64,000 nucleotides of DNA, from contig JAJKFJ010020648.1 in assembly GCA_027382625.1 (NCBI GenBank), forward strand, positions 1-64,000, given 5' to 3'. The translations under genes were made by a program, and so were the position numbers. The DNA comes from Tetmemena sp. SeJ-2015. Lineage: Eukaryota; Ciliophora; Spirotrichea; Sporadotrichida; Oxytrichidae. How positions within the stretch are numbered: the stretch's first letter is position 1; each line of letters opens with the position of its first letter. A model generated the notes under the pieces. The model saw only the letters and a program-made list of their open reading frames with translations, did not search any database and had not been told where the DNA came from. Positions 11,404 to 22,489 of the stretch are shown one piece after another.

Positions 11404-12025
11404 CTAAAATTTTGTATGGGCCCTTTGAACATTAAAATTTTATAATTAATTATATAATGAAATACCAAAATATGTATATAAATTTTACTCCTAAATCCTA
11501 TTTTTCCATTTTAAATTGCCAATTCATTCATTTTAAGCTTCAAATTTTAGTCCTAAATCAGTAGATTTAAGGTCAGACTCTCCCCCCAAAGAAAAATCTT
11601 TCATAGAAGCTGTTATTTTTCTCTCGAGTAAAATAAACTTCATGTGCATTCTTGAAATATTGAAAATTTTTGAAAAAATAATAATTCAATAAATCATTTA
11701 TGGGCTAATTATGCAACATTCCTGCTCAAAATCATAGTTCTTATAGCTTAAGTATATGCTGAATAACAAATCTTGAAATATTTTAAGAATGCACATGAAA
11801 TTTATTTTAAAATAGGGAGAAAAAAACTTAAATGAAAGATTTTCTTATGGAAATTTGACCTTTAACTGTCTGATTGAGGACTAACTTTAATGCTCTAGAT
11901 GATAGAATTGGAAATTTTAACTTAAAGAATAAAATTAAGTAGTAAATTAATCAATATATTTGGGTATTTAATTACATAATTCATTATAAAATTTTACTTT
12001 ACAGGAAAGGATTCCCCTCATAATT
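11404..12025. mobile_element. Foldback element F2, degenerate copy
   Basis: Diverged inverted arms are centred near 11710. The left arm includes TAAGGTCAGACTC and GTGCATTCTTGAAATATTG; the right arm carries the complements (CAATATTTCAAG-type, GCACATGAAATTTATTTTA, TTTGACCTTTAACTG). Arm sequence, order and overall length match the better-preserved element at 18249-18864, so this is an older member of the same family. Flanking AATTTT repeats are too simple to call as a target duplication. Confidence 0.7.
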
Positions 12026-12245
12026 TTAGAATTTTATTTAAATTAGAAAAAGACTAAAAGAAATGCTGCATTTTATACATTTTTTTCGCATTATTTCATT
12101 TAAGGATTTGGACAACAATTATTTTTTATTTTATCTTAGTTTGCAAAATGGAAAATATGAGTTTAGATTGTAAGATGTTATATTTTTATAAGCTAGATCA
12201 AGCGCATTGAGTAGATGCTGTATAGTTTATTTTTATGGATATAGC

Positions 12246-12485
12246 AGGCCAGTGGATTTCAAGAACCTAGGCGAACTTTAAAACGCAGAAGAATTGATAA
12301 AATTCTGTATGGCTAATAAGGATTTAAATTTCAACGATTTAAATGATGGACTAGACGACGCTGACTTAGAGGACAGGTCCATATTGAGCGACATGAATCT
12401 CATAAAGCAGTTCATAGAGTAGCTACTAGTCACTCTCCAAAATGACAGAAATGTTGAATCCTTCAACTCAATGCTTTCAAGTTAT
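12246..12485 (+). CDS. Coding segment, acidic helical protein
   Basis: An 80-codon plus frame (VDFKNLGELQNAEELIKF... to SFNSMLSSYYQ) is clearly coding in style, with an Asp-rich middle and a C-terminal pattern (FIEQLLVTLQNDRNVESFNS) loosely like the end of WDR36/Utp21, a U3 snoRNP subunit. The similarity is too short to name it. It is interrupted downstream by AT-rich DNA and R1 copy 1. Confidence 0.45.
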
Positions 12486-12814
12486 TATTAAAAATAATAT
12501 ATTTCCATAAGGAGTGAGTATTCACTAATTTATTTATAAAATACTAAATATTTTAAAGTGTTTCTCAACTAATCTTACAAACCACCAAAAGTGATTATTT
12601 ATTAAAATTATGATAAAATAAAATATTATTTATTTGAATGATTTTTATAGTTATGATTCTTTATCATATTTAAAAGACCGAGATCTAATTAAGCTAGAAA
12701 TCATATTGATTAATTTCTACTTTATACGATGCTTAGTTCTATTATAGAATATAGCTGAGAATTTATTAAAATAGAGAATTAAATTAGGTATTAAATTAAA
12801 ATGGAGTAAATAAG

Positions 12815-13175
12815 TGGTAGTTGAAGTGTGTCCAATTTAAATAATTTTAGACCATTCGATTCAGCATCAAATTCTAAGAACTTTTCATCCATTTAACTTT
12901 GTGTGAGAGCACTCAGTCAAGAGTTATAACCGACCCAAGTTTTAATGAAAACGAAATGAAAGAAGATGACGAATGCGCGAGTCATATCTCACTGTTGAGA
13001 GTTGCTGAGGAGATGATTAAAGAAGAAACTCATATTAACGTTTAATAAGATATTTAACAAGCTATATTCAGAGGGTGAATTAGTGATTTCAACTGACACG
13101 AAGTTGCAACTCTCCAGTTATTATTTTAACCAATCTCCGATTTTAATTAAAATTCCTACTTTCTTATATTTTATT
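12815..13175 (+). repeat. Interspersed repeat R1, copy 1
   Basis: About 360 bp related to three other places in the window (43470-43830, 52790-53150, 60505-60868). Shared blocks in order are AGTGTGTCCAATTTAAAT, TTCTAAGAACTTTT, TTTGTGTGAGAGCACTCA, CAAGCTAT, GTTGCAACTCTCCA and TAATTAAAATTCCTACT. Copies differ by many substitutions and small indels, so they are old. Copy 3 fills a 399 bp IES, so R1 is an IES-borne, micronucleus-limited repeat. This copy separates coding segments at 12246-12485 and 13278-13466. Confidence 0.8.
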
Positions 13176-13277
13176 AATTTTGAAATTTAGAAAGTTAATT
13201 TTTTTTTTTGAATTAAATAATGATGGTAGCTTCTTTTATTTCTAAGGACGACTAAGGAACTGTATAAGTGAACTCCA

Positions 13278-13466
13278 TCAAATAAAAACTATTTGCACTA
13301 CACAGCTAAACACACAGGAAAACGCAGTTAACGTAGTTAAGCAAATTATGGAGAGTGGAGTTGCCACTCTTGCTATTTTGGGAGAGAAGTGCGTTCTTAG
13401 TATTTCTTTTGGAGAAAATAAATCCATCGACAATGAAAAGATTATTCCAAATATAAATTTCAAGTA
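13278..13466 (+). CDS. Coding segment, unidentified
   Basis: A plus frame reads through TAA/TAG Gln codons with content such as ENAVNVVKQIMESGVATLAI and LGEKCVLSISFGENKSID, ending at a TGA near 13464. The sequence on the opposite strand is only a shadow. It is probably one MDS of the gene spread over 12.2-14.1 kb. Confidence 0.45.
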
Positions 13467-13496
13467 AAAAATTTGAATATTTTCCTTATTAATATA

Positions 13497-13698
13497 AAGA
13501 TTTCTATTTTGTTTTAAATGACAATCAATTTCAATTAACAGATGAAGAAAAGTTTCATAAAATCATTTTTAATTATTTTAAAGAATTAATAACACATACT
13601 GCTCCAGAGCAATTCTATCTGCCCACAATAAAAAGACATGCAATAGAGAAGATGATACCTTTATTATAGTTACAGTACATCAAAATCTAATCTTGATT
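13497..13698 (+). CDS. Coding segment, helical-repeat style
   Basis: A plus frame reads about 66 codons including EEKFHKIIFNYFKELITHT and PTIKRHAIEKMIPLLQLQ, ending TGA. The spacing of hydrophobic residues suggests alpha-helical repeats. It follows the 13278-13466 segment after ~30 bp of A/T-rich DNA, consistent with a short IES or intron. Confidence 0.5.
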
Positions 13699-13882
13699 TT
13701 TATTTTCAATTATTCTAGATACAGACTCTTGAATTTTAAAAGTAATTTAAATTATTCCGATTCTGTTATGCATTATAAGTTTCTGGCTAAGGTCTTTAAT
13801 GAAATATTTAATATTTATCTTCTAAATGGTTAAAGAATTGATATCTAGCAATAATGAATTTGAATGAGAGTAAGAATTGTTT

Positions 13883-14075
13883 TTGGCACTGTTTTATTAT
13901 TTTGATAGTCAAATAGCTGACTAGTTTGCTATAAAAGTAAAACTGATATAGGATATGAAGAAAGTGATTCAGGAACTTGCCTCAAACTTATTTTTAACGG
14001 ACATTTAAATTTCGACCACAATTTCTCAATCAGTATTGATATTCTTGACAAAACAGATGATAAATTCATAATTTA
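13883..14075 (+). CDS. Coding segment, unidentified
   Basis: A plus frame with FYYFDSQIADQFAIKVKLIQ, DMKKVIQELASNLFL and repeated Ser/Thr/Ile reads to about 14070. Helical style like the preceding segments. Downstream to about 14580 the DNA is A/T-rich with no further coding signal. Confidence 0.4.
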
Positions 14076-14581
14076 ATAATTAAATCTTATTCATATTAAA
14101 TTTTAAGGACAATTTTATTTCTTTAGTTTCTCTTCATAAAAATATCTTATATTTTAAGTATATCTTATGAGGATAATTTATTATATTGATGAGCAATTAG
14201 AGAGAGATCTCTTACACTATCAAAAGATTTCTTCTAAATTAAAACTTTAAATAAATTATAAATGGAAGAAAAGCTTAAACCTCATCAGACAGCAAAACTA
14301 TTGCAGCGATTCAATTATATACAATTATGTATTTTTTAAAATCTCACTTTATATAAAACCCTTATTTATTCAAAATTATTAAATTATTTAAAGGCATTTT
14401 AGAAAATATTATAATTTATTTATATTTTACGTTTTTATATGTGCACATGTGGTTATTTAAAAATATAAAGTTACATAACATAAATAAAATTAAAAAAATG
14501 GTATGGATAATTTTTCTTAAACAAAAGTTCTACAAATTAAACATTTAATTATTTAAGTAAAGTCTGAATAGAGAATACTAC

Positions 14582-14826
14582 ATGACATTCATTCCTAATA
14601 GCAAATTTTCGTTAATGGCAAGATTCCTAAGTGGAGAGGAAAGACTTAATTCCCAAATTGAGTCACTCTTCGCATTCATAAACAAGCGTATTGACCCAAT
14701 CAATTTATTCAATTTAAGCTTTTATAAAAACATCAAGTTAGCTTATGGTGTTCTATGTATTTATGACATTTACCTTATTTTATTACAACTTTCATTTTGT
14801 TATGCTTTAGTCTTTTATTAATTTTA
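14582..14826 (+). CDS. Coding-like segment with hydrophobic end
   Basis: Opens at ATG 14582 (FIPNSKFSLMARFLSGEERL) and becomes strongly hydrophobic after residue 50. The first half looks coding (GEERLNSQIESLFAFI); the second half is probably IES read in frame. No family recognised. Confidence 0.35.
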
Positions 14827-15090
14827 AACTAATTTTTTAGTCAACTTTAGACATAGAAGCTATAATTTAAAGAAAAAAATCGAGAAACTTCTCTGATTTT
14901 GGTTTAAGATTCAATTATTCTTACTTAAATCATCATTTATATAAGGTAACTGTCTCTGATTCTTAAATATTATCAAATTTAAATAGTTGCTAAAGCATTT
15001 ATTTTTTTAAAAAAAAACTTTTACTAAATTTCAGATTATAAATAAAAATGAGTCTATAAATAATAATCTCAGTGCTTTACCTTTCCTATA

Positions 15091-15222
15091 GAATTTGGAA
15101 TTTAGAGCAATGAAAACAAATTTTGAAGATCCAGATTATTTATTATAGGTTGAATATGAATGCATGATCGAGGGTTGGTTTAACTTAGAAATACATACTG
15201 ATTCAATCCTTGATGTGTGATT
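15091..15222 (+). CDS. Short coding segment
   Basis: A plus frame reads FRAMKTNFEDPDYLLQ, then VEYECMIEGWFNLEIHTDS and TGA at 15220. Part of it lies inside the left arm of the inverted repeat at 15143-15179, so the coding impression may be fortuitous. Confidence 0.25.
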
Positions 15223-15263
15223 CATAATATATTACGCTTTAAATTAAATAAATCTATATTTAA

Positions 15264-15341
15264 ATGTCTACTACAACAACTACATCCACAACAACTACTA
15301 CTACTACATCTACAACAACAACATCAACTTCTACAACTTGA
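15264..15341 (+). other. ACN repeat encoding a Thr/Ser tract
   Basis: ATG at 15264 is followed by 24 Thr/Ser codons, mainly ACA and ACT, and TGA at 15339-15341. It is low-complexity and may be a tandem-repeat expansion rather than a gene. It runs straight into the ubiquitin fragment in another frame. Confidence 0.5.
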
Positions 15342-15634
15342 AGGCGGCAGCCTTGGAGGCAAAGATCCAAGACAAGGAAGGTATCTCTCCTGATCAACAG
15401 AGACTCATCTTCGCAGGAAAGCGCAAAGAACTACAAAAGTATGCTTCCATTTGCGTACTTTTGAACAACATGCAGAACAAGATCTTCAACAAGAACAAGC
15501 AGAACCCTCAGCGATTACAACATTCAGAAGGAGTCTACACTCACCCTAAACAGTCAACTGCTCAAAGCGCGGAAACAAAAACTATAACTCAGAACGAGGC
15601 GGTGTTCTTCATGATCTTAACACTGATTTGGTAG
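15338..15634 (+). pseudogene. Ubiquitin gene fragment, rearranged
   Basis: The translation contains [20 protein letters not shown], nearly identical to ubiquitin residues 28-47. The next expected part is replaced by unrelated sequence, and [12 protein letters not shown] (ubiquitin 58-69) follows about 105 bp later in a different frame. GC is well above the neighbouring DNA and resembles highly expressed genes such as the cathepsin here. The insertion and frame change make it non-functional as read, unless an IES is removed. It is enclosed by inverted repeats. Confidence 0.8.
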
Positions 15635-16555
15635 GAGCTGACTCCCTCATTAAATTTAAATTCATAATGCTTTTAAACTATATCTAATTTAATATATATA
15701 TAACTTTGTTCAAGAACTCTATCTTCATTAGGTTTTCCTTACCCTCGATCATGCATTCATATTCAACCTATAAAAGATGTCCTGGCACATATTTTCTTTT
15801 AATTCAGAGATATGACTCATTGCTTATTAATTTATTTTAACTCGAAGGTAATTTCTCTAAAATTAAAATTATCGTTCAGAAAAATGTTTAAATAACATTC
15901 CACAATACTTCTTTAAATTATGATGCTGAATTTATTTAATTGTGAATGGTGGCTCAAAGAGAGCATAGTTTAAGGGCTAACAATAATTTTATTTTATAAG
16001 AAAGCTGAAATAATGATTGAGTTTGGAAAGAATGTCCAAAATATTTTCACAAACTAACCTCTCAAAACCAAACCAATGTTCTATAAGCCTGCTCTCGATT
16101 AAATTAGAAACAATATCATCAAAAAAGGAGAAGTAAAGGTCTATCAAGTTAAATCATAAATTTAATATTTAATATCAAATTAGATCTTATAGACATTCAA
16201 ATACCTGTCCTGTTTTATACAATAAATTATATGTAAAATTCTAATAAATCGTTCATAGTTTTTATCTTGAAATCATACTATAAATGAAAAATACTTAAAT
16301 CTATTTGAAATTGTTTAATAAAATAATTTTGTCTTTTAAAACCTTGAATTATTAAATAAAGTAACTAATAGTCTAGAAAACATCAAGGCCATCGCCTCCA
16401 TTTACTATCTATTTATATTACTGCGTTTCTAAGACATTCCCACTAATATAACTTAAAAAATATTCATTAGAAAATTAATACTATGGGATGAATATGAATA
16501 TGTGATCCGTAGTAAGAGATATTCGAGAGAAATAAAGAAGTAGATTATGATTGAA

Positions 16556-16632
16556 GACCTATTGATCAGATGGTTAACTGCTGCTAGATAAGTGAATTTT
16601 TGGACCAGGGTTCGGCTCCCACTAGTAAACCT
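16556..16632 (+). ncRNA. tRNA-like / possible Pol III promoter relic
   Basis: GATCAGATGGTTAACTGC resembles a D-arm/A box and GGTTCGGCTCC is a good B box (GGTTCGANNCC), spaced about 40 bp apart as in tRNA genes or tRNA-derived SINEs. I cannot pair a clean acceptor stem, and the T-stem has only three good pairs. Decayed tRNA or tRNA-derived repeat. Confidence 0.3.
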
Positions 16633-16649
16633 CTTTTTAAAAAAAATTT

Positions 16650-16806
16650 ACGGACCAATAATTATAGCAGCAATAGCAGTAATAGCAACAAAAATAACAG
16701 CAGTAGAAGTCTAAATACTAACAGAAATAATTAGAACGAAGGTGATGATCAAGAAGATGAGGAAAATAAATTAGCGGAAGAAAAGTCTAAAAAGAGGAAA
16801 AGTTGA
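16650..16806 (+). CDS. Asn/Ser-rich then acidic/basic segment
   Basis: A plus frame reads about 52 codons: a low-complexity Ser/Asn tract followed by an acidic stretch (EGDDQEDEENK) and a basic end KSKKRKS before TGA. It looks like the C-terminus of a nuclear protein. No family recognised. Confidence 0.4.
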
Positions 16807-17139
16807 AAAATAAATAAGAGATGCTTCAAATAATTCAAAATCAATACTGATGGAGTTGCTTTTAAAAGTATGCAATCATACATCCTGGCAGTTGTTAATC
16901 AAGAGATGTTTTTAATTTATACCCAAATACTTAAACAATAACATCTCTTTTTTTTAATTTCTCTAATTCATTCATTTTCGACCTATAATCAAATTAATTG
17001 AGTACTTCTTCATAAATACTAATTTCCTTGTAATTTATGGAATTAATTACGAAATTTAAAATTAGCTCGATCTATTGATGCTTAAGTTATTTCAAGATAA
17101 TACATCAAGTTAAATTATTATTTTTTAATGATTTTAAAG

Positions 17140-17480
17140 CAGGTTTTAAATGTCTCAAGTAATGTTTTGTACACCAAGAACAAAGCTTTTATAATTTTGT
17201 AGCTGTATGAAGTGGAGTGCTTCTATAATAATGAATTTGTTATTTTAATGCTTCATAATGAGAGCAATCTTACATAATAAGAATCGAGCTTAAAAGGAGG
17301 AGAAAGTTTTCGTTCTATCAAACTTCCAAAGGCTTTCATTATAGATTCAGATGGATGTGGTCAAACTTGTAGAAGAAATGACATTTAATGAGAAGCAAGT
17401 TAAGTTCAATGACTATCATCTCATCATACTTTAAAAACAAAGGGTAAAAATGAAGCTTCAAACAGGAAAAGCATAATTAA
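17140..17480 (+). CDS. Two overlapping-frame coding segments
   Basis: A first plus frame (VLNVSSNVLYTKNKAFIILQ to GGESFRSIKLPKAFIIDSDG) ends at TGA near 17391. A second frame begins about 17348 (MDVVKLVEEMTFNEKQVKF) and reads on past 17480. The frame change between them suggests a small IES or frameshift that I could not resolve to a pointer. Confidence 0.4.
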
Positions 17481-18248
17481 TATTCATTTAATTTTTATAA
17501 AAATAGAACTAAAATTAGCAAGAGATGTTCAAAATTTTCGATTGATGCCATTGTATATTTTAGCAACTCAAATTAATACATTTCACATTTATTATATCAT
17601 ATCTCTTTGATTATTTTTATTGAAGCTTTCTACTTCTAAATCTTGTTTGCATTTATATTATAATTAATTATAAAAAAATTTCTTTGATAATTACCCCTAT
17701 TATAGATCGGGCCAAAATAGGTGATTAATTTAATTAATGAACTGACTTATCTAACTTTGAAATATTACATTTTCATTAATAAGTTATAGAAATGTCAACG
17801 AAGTAGATCTATTTGACTCCAAATGAACATTTAAAACTCATTTTTTAAAAATTGTTCCATCCTATTGGTAAAATCTATTTCTTTAACACCAAAACTTACA
17901 TCTATTTTCAAAAAATATACCAACTAAAATAGAAAAAAGGTCATTTTAAGAGTATAAGCTTGAAAAATAAGTAAATCTCATTTTACCTTCAATTATAACT
18001 TAGATTAACTAACTTTAGTTTTTTAGGGGTTTATTCAAGTAGAAATAGCTTTCATAATGTACTTCTTTTGTCAAATGACTCAATAATTATTCTAAAATAC
18101 TTACCACTTCGCAATGATAATTGCATTTAAATTGCAGTTAAAGCTCGTTGTACTGTCTTCCTAGTTATAAAATATATTTCTTTTATTCTTTCTTAGAATT
18201 ATTTTCATTAATTTTTTACTATATTAAGAATTTAAAGTATTTTTATAT
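17481..18248. other. AT-rich DNA, no gene recognised
   Basis: No frame with coding character. Likely micronucleus-limited DNA leading into foldback element F2. Confidence 0.35.
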
Positions 18249-18864
18249 AAATTCTGGGGGGGCCTTTCCTCGACAGTAAAATTTTATAGTAATTAAAGGT
18301 AAGAAAGAATATGTTTATAGGGTTATTTTCGCTCCTAAATCTAATTCTTCCAGTTATAGAGGTGCATTCAAACATCTAAGGCCTCAAATTTAATCCTAAT
18401 TCAGTCAGTTAAAGGTCAACTCCACCTAAATAAAATCTATATTATAATCTATTTTTCTCTATAGTAAAATGAAATTAAAGTGCAATTTTTAAATAGTGCA
18501 ACATTTATATATAACAAAAAATAAATTCATGATTAATGGGGTTATACTACCACTTCTCAGCTTAAATTCGATGGCCTTATAGCTGAAACATTTCTTGAAT
18601 TCGAAAAATGTTGCACTATTTAAAAATTGCACTTTAATTTCATTTTACTATAGAGAAAAATAGATTATAATATAGATTTTATTTAGGTGGAGTTGACCTT
18701 TAACTGACTGAATTAGGATTAAATTTGAGGCCTTAGATGTTTGAATGCACCTCTATAACTGGAAGAATTAGATTTAGGAGCGAAAATAACCCTATAAACA
18801 TATTCTTTCTTACCTTTATTTACTATAAAATTTTACTGTCGAGGAAAGGCCCCCCCAAATTCTG
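18249..18864. mobile_element. Foldback element F2 (608 bp) with 8 bp pointer
   Basis: Near-perfect arms of about 255 bp (roughly 18253-18510 and 18602-18860) surround a ~90 bp loop. The tips are GGGGGGGCC and its complement. Outside the arms the direct repeat AAATTCTG occurs at 18249-18256 and 18857-18864, so the element behaves as one 608 bp IES with an 8 bp pointer, or a transposon with an 8 bp target duplication. No protein is encoded. A degenerate relative is at 11404-12025. Confidence 0.85.
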
Positions 18865-18884
18865 TAAATGAAATTTTTAACTTT

Positions 18885-19195
18885 TGACTATTGATCCAAA
18901 GAAGCCTGAGTATTTAGTTGAGGAAATGTAATAAAAGCCTACATTCAGTTAGTATTTCGTAGACGATGATTCCTTTATGAAATTATAATTAATCTTAGGA
19001 CATTTTTATTGAATTTTTCGAATGTCCTAAAGTCTTTCTTTACACTTCTGAGAGAGCAGGCTTAGGAATCAATTTTTAATATTTTTAGGAAAGAGTAAAT
19101 TAATTAGAGATACCATTAAAGGCATGCAGGACTTCCAATACGTTAACATTCCATTGCAAGGGGATTAAATTTAATATAACTGTAAATATTAACAT
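18885..19195 (+). CDS. RNF213-like gene, first recognised segment (P-loop)
   Basis: The first segment reads TIDPKKPEYLVEEM... A second holds VFLYTSERAGLGKSKLI, a Walker A P-loop, but only after a 23 bp insert at 19062-19084 is removed; after it comes DTIKGMQDFQYVNIPLQGD. This fits a large AAA+ protein of the RNF213 (mysterin) type, an E3 ubiquitin ligase with dynein-like AAA modules, and its order fits the segments downstream. The junction between the first segment and the P-loop near 19013 was not resolved. Confidence 0.6.
19062..19084 (+). other. IES, 23 bp, pointer TTAGGAA
   Basis: TTAGGAA occurs at 19062-19068 and 19085-19091. Removing one copy plus the sequence between joins GCAGGCTTAGGA to AAGAGTAAATTA and restores the P-loop AGLGKSKLI. 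The insert does not begin with GT, so it is not an ordinary intron. Confidence 0.85.
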
Positions 19196-19439
19196 ATTAT
19201 ATAAGGGTCATTTTAAAGGGAAAAAATATAGAAATTATCCCTTCATGTAAGAGTTAAGAAAAGAGATTCTGAGTTATAAAAAATATGTATGGTTAATATG
19301 TTGTGATTAGTTTTAATACTTTACTCAAGAAAATTAAAATATAAAGAAAATGCTCAACTATCCTGAGAGGAGAAAATAATTTATTCATGTAGCAATTAAA
19401 TTTAATTATGAGCTATAATAATATTTGTCTAAGTAGAAG

Positions 19440-19915
19440 ATGCATGACATGCATGAGCAAACATATCTTTATATTTATTCAAAGATTAAGGTGTATCAGT
19501 AAAGAATAGCCAGTTGGATTCCATTACACAATAAATCCCTCACAAGATTAATATTTATTAAGGAGAAGATCCTAACATCATTCTCTTCGAGCTCATTATG
19601 TTTAAAGGCATCAATATCCACAAAATAAATCATTATAAAATAATCTTCATTCATTTTATTTTGCAGAATAACGGAGACTAGTCAATATACGTCATACCCA
19701 ATAGAACTAACAATTGTAAAAAAGATAATTTTAAAGTGTCAGAAATAGCCATATTAAAATATAAAGCAAATTGCTCGATTATAGATATAACATTCCCAAA
19801 ATTAATTAAAAAAATATAAGGTCCTTTCTCCGCTTTTATTAAGAATAATCAAAAGCTATGCATTTTAATTTTAATAGAAAACGAAGAATGTTCATAGAAC
19901 TATCCCAGAATACAA
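19440..19915 (+). CDS. RNF213-like gene, segment
   Basis: A plus frame includes VKNSQLDSITQQIPHKINIY and GEDPNIILFELIMFKGINIH, which has the style of the RNF213 region following its first P-loop, then continues through a hydrophobic AT-rich part (probably IES). Placement rests on order between recognised segments. Confidence 0.45.
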
Positions 19916-20563
19916 AATTAATAAAAATATTTCTTTTGATCATAAAGATAAGTTATTCCTGTACATGTTAAGAAATCAAAAAGACCTTAAATGGGACTTG
20001 AGAGAACTTAGAGTATCATCGGATCCTCAGTCATATGCTCAACAAGTGCTAAAAACTATTCGGATGAGAAATTAAGGAGATTTCATATTCAAGGTCCTTG
20101 GTGATATAAATTAATTAAAAACGAAGAAAAAATTAATAAATTATCCATCAATTTATTTCTTCAGGAAATTTTATTTCATAAAATAGAGAAAATTTTTAAG
20201 AAATATATTCATTTCAACTTAATTATCGTATTGTTAAAGTAGAAAATCTATTTTTATTCACAATAATTTTATAAATTTAAGTACCTTTTATAAATTATTT
20301 TTAGCAAACATAATTAAAAATTTTTAAATTCTATTACAAAACCTCAATAACAACGAATTTAATTAATTTTATCAATTTTAAAGTAGTATAGGTAAAATCT
20401 AATTCATTTAAGATATTATTATATAATAATCTTATGATTTTTAATAAATTTTTTTAGGAAATATTCTTCAAATATAGTGAGTTTTAAGAGCATTTTTACT
20501 TTTTAATATTTTATAAACCATTTTTAACAGTTTAGGATTGATTTAAAATTAAGCTGTATCACT

Positions 20564-21031
20564 ATAGGAAGCAAGAAAATTGCTTGAAGAAGAAATCTTA
20601 AGACTTATTCCTGATCCCAACTATTACATGCTAGATTCTTATTTTAAATAATATTATTCAAACATTTAATTAGAATATTCACATTATATTTTAAAAGGGA
20701 AAACTGCAACACAATCAGAATATCTCTGTTTATCTATGTTTTCATATAGATATTTAAATAAAGAAGGACTAAAAATCAAATAAATCAAGTCCATCAGTAG
20801 TATTATATTTTTTCCGTATCAGAAAAATAAAATTTCTTACTTTGCATTTGCTGGAGACTAAATAAAGCAACTTATGAAGAGTGACTTCTTTAATGGGATA
20901 ACTTAAAGATAAAATGTCTTTATTTCGAAATTTATTAAGATAATTTAATAAATTAAAATAACTTTCACAGAATTATTTGGAAAATAGTCGAAGTAGTATT
21001 ATAAATTTATCTTTATTTATAAAAAAAATTG
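20564..21031 (+). CDS. RNF213-like gene, ~155-codon segment
   Basis: A long plus frame (ARKLLEEEILRLIPDPNYYM onward) is open through many TAA/TAG codons to TGA near 21029. The first half is clearly coding. The second half (from about 20740) is less certain and may be IES read in frame. Position between the first P-loop and the second supports assignment to the same gene. Confidence 0.5.
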
Positions 21032-21213
21032 AAATAAATAATAAATTCTTTAAAGTAAGATTGCCACCTCATCTTCTCATAAAACTGTTTCGAATAATGT
21101 ACAAGAATGCTCAATAAGATTAAAATGTCCTTGAGAAATCGCAATTTCAAAAGATGATAAAAAAGTTGGAATGAGTATTGCATAATTTCCATATTTAAAA
21201 CTTATTTCAACAA

Positions 21214-21480
21214 TGAATGGAACAAAGATCTCGTTCCTCAAAGCAATTCTTGCTGATGAGAAGAAAGCTCTCAAAAAAATCGATGTCAACATGATGGAGA
21301 TCCCAAACTATCCTGAGATCTCAGTCACTAATATGTATGACGATGCGATGGCTATGCTGGAGGAGGACCATAAGTATTTATAAATAACATAAAATCATTT
21401 ATCAACTATTTTATAGATGATTTATATCATGCTTCTTCTGAGAGTGAAAAAAATTATTTCCAAATATTGAAAAAGAGAAT
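21214..21480 (+). CDS. RNF213-like gene, segment
   Basis: A plus frame MNGTKISFLKAILADEKKAL to MMEIPNYPEISVTNMYDDAM then an acidic end; after about 21380 the frame enters A/T-rich sequence. No motif is diagnostic; assigned by order and strand. Confidence 0.45.
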
Positions 21481-21964
21481 TAAATGCACAATACCTTTCA
21501 ATTTAAATAATTATAAAAAATATTTTAAAAAACTATAAGGCTTTATTTATATTTTATATAGAATTCTTATTCACTCGCGCCTATTTTTTATTTACTTCCT
21601 TTGAATTAAATTATTACAAAGATTGTTCAGAATAACTCACAAATAAAGATGAATAATTTATCAATTTTATACAATATCAAAATTTTGATTTTCTAATAGA
21701 AAGGTAAAGACTTTAGCTATTTTTATTTTCTTTAACTTCATATGGCTGTTAAAAATTTAAATAAATGTTTAAAAATATGATATCATTCATTATCTCCTCA
21801 AATTTATATATATATAAATTTTGAATATAATTGAGCTTAAAAATAATTAATTTGAGTAAAATATAATTTCTTTCCCTTTCTTAAATTGATTTATAAAATA
21901 ATTGTCTAAATATATTTTACCCTTCAAAATTACTAAAGAAAATCAGGCATATTATAATGTCATT

Positions 21965-22350
21965 TAAAGTTGAATTTTGTGTGTATGATCTTAGAATTTT
22001 CTAAGAAAATCTGTGAGAAAACAAAATCAATGGCCAATCAGAAACTATCCCTAAACTTGAACAAATAAGGCGATATTGAAGAAATTAAAGGTTATGAGGA
22101 TGTCTCTTGGCAATTTTAAATTTTAGATTATTATTTTCACAAGAAGCATTCATTACTTTCAAATTTAATACACTTTTAATTTATTATATATGAGTTCAAC
22201 AATGATGGAACAGTCACTCCTGTCTTCAGAAACTTTGACATTCTTCCAGCATTCTTGAAGCAATATTACAAGGATATGTACCAGATTTATAAGCAGGCTA
22301 GATAAGAGGAAGAAGCTAAAAAAATAGAACTCGAAATGGGTACTTATTAA
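21965..22350 (+). CDS. RNF213-like gene, pre-AAA segment
   Basis: A plus frame contains FSKKICEKTKSMANQKLSLN, GDIEEIKGYEDVSWQFQILD, YEFNNDGTVTPVFRNFDILP and a charged helix QARQEEEAKKIELE. It directly precedes the segment carrying the Walker A motif. The stretch FHKKHSLLSNLIHFQFIIYE is probably partly IES. Style and order fit the linker before the RNF213 AAA modules. Confidence 0.5.
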
Positions 22351-22489
22351 AATAAATCCATTTTAATACTTTTGAAAATCTGTCCAAAATCAAATCCACC
22401 CTTGTCATTGAAAAGATCTTTAAAATTTGTATTGCTTTTTCAAAATTAAAAATGAATTTATAGTTTTATTTACTCTTAATATGGCAGAG

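Larger units (their letters stand above)
15143..15777. repeat. Inverted repeat bracketing a ubiquitin fragment
   Basis: About 35 bp at 15143-15179 (TAGGTTGAATATGAATGCAT and onward) recur as reverse complement at 15740-15777. Between them lie the ACN-repeat frame (15264-15341) and the ubiquitin fragment (15338-15634). The layout is that of a small mobile element or a captured retrocopy with terminal inverted repeats. Confidence 0.7.
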
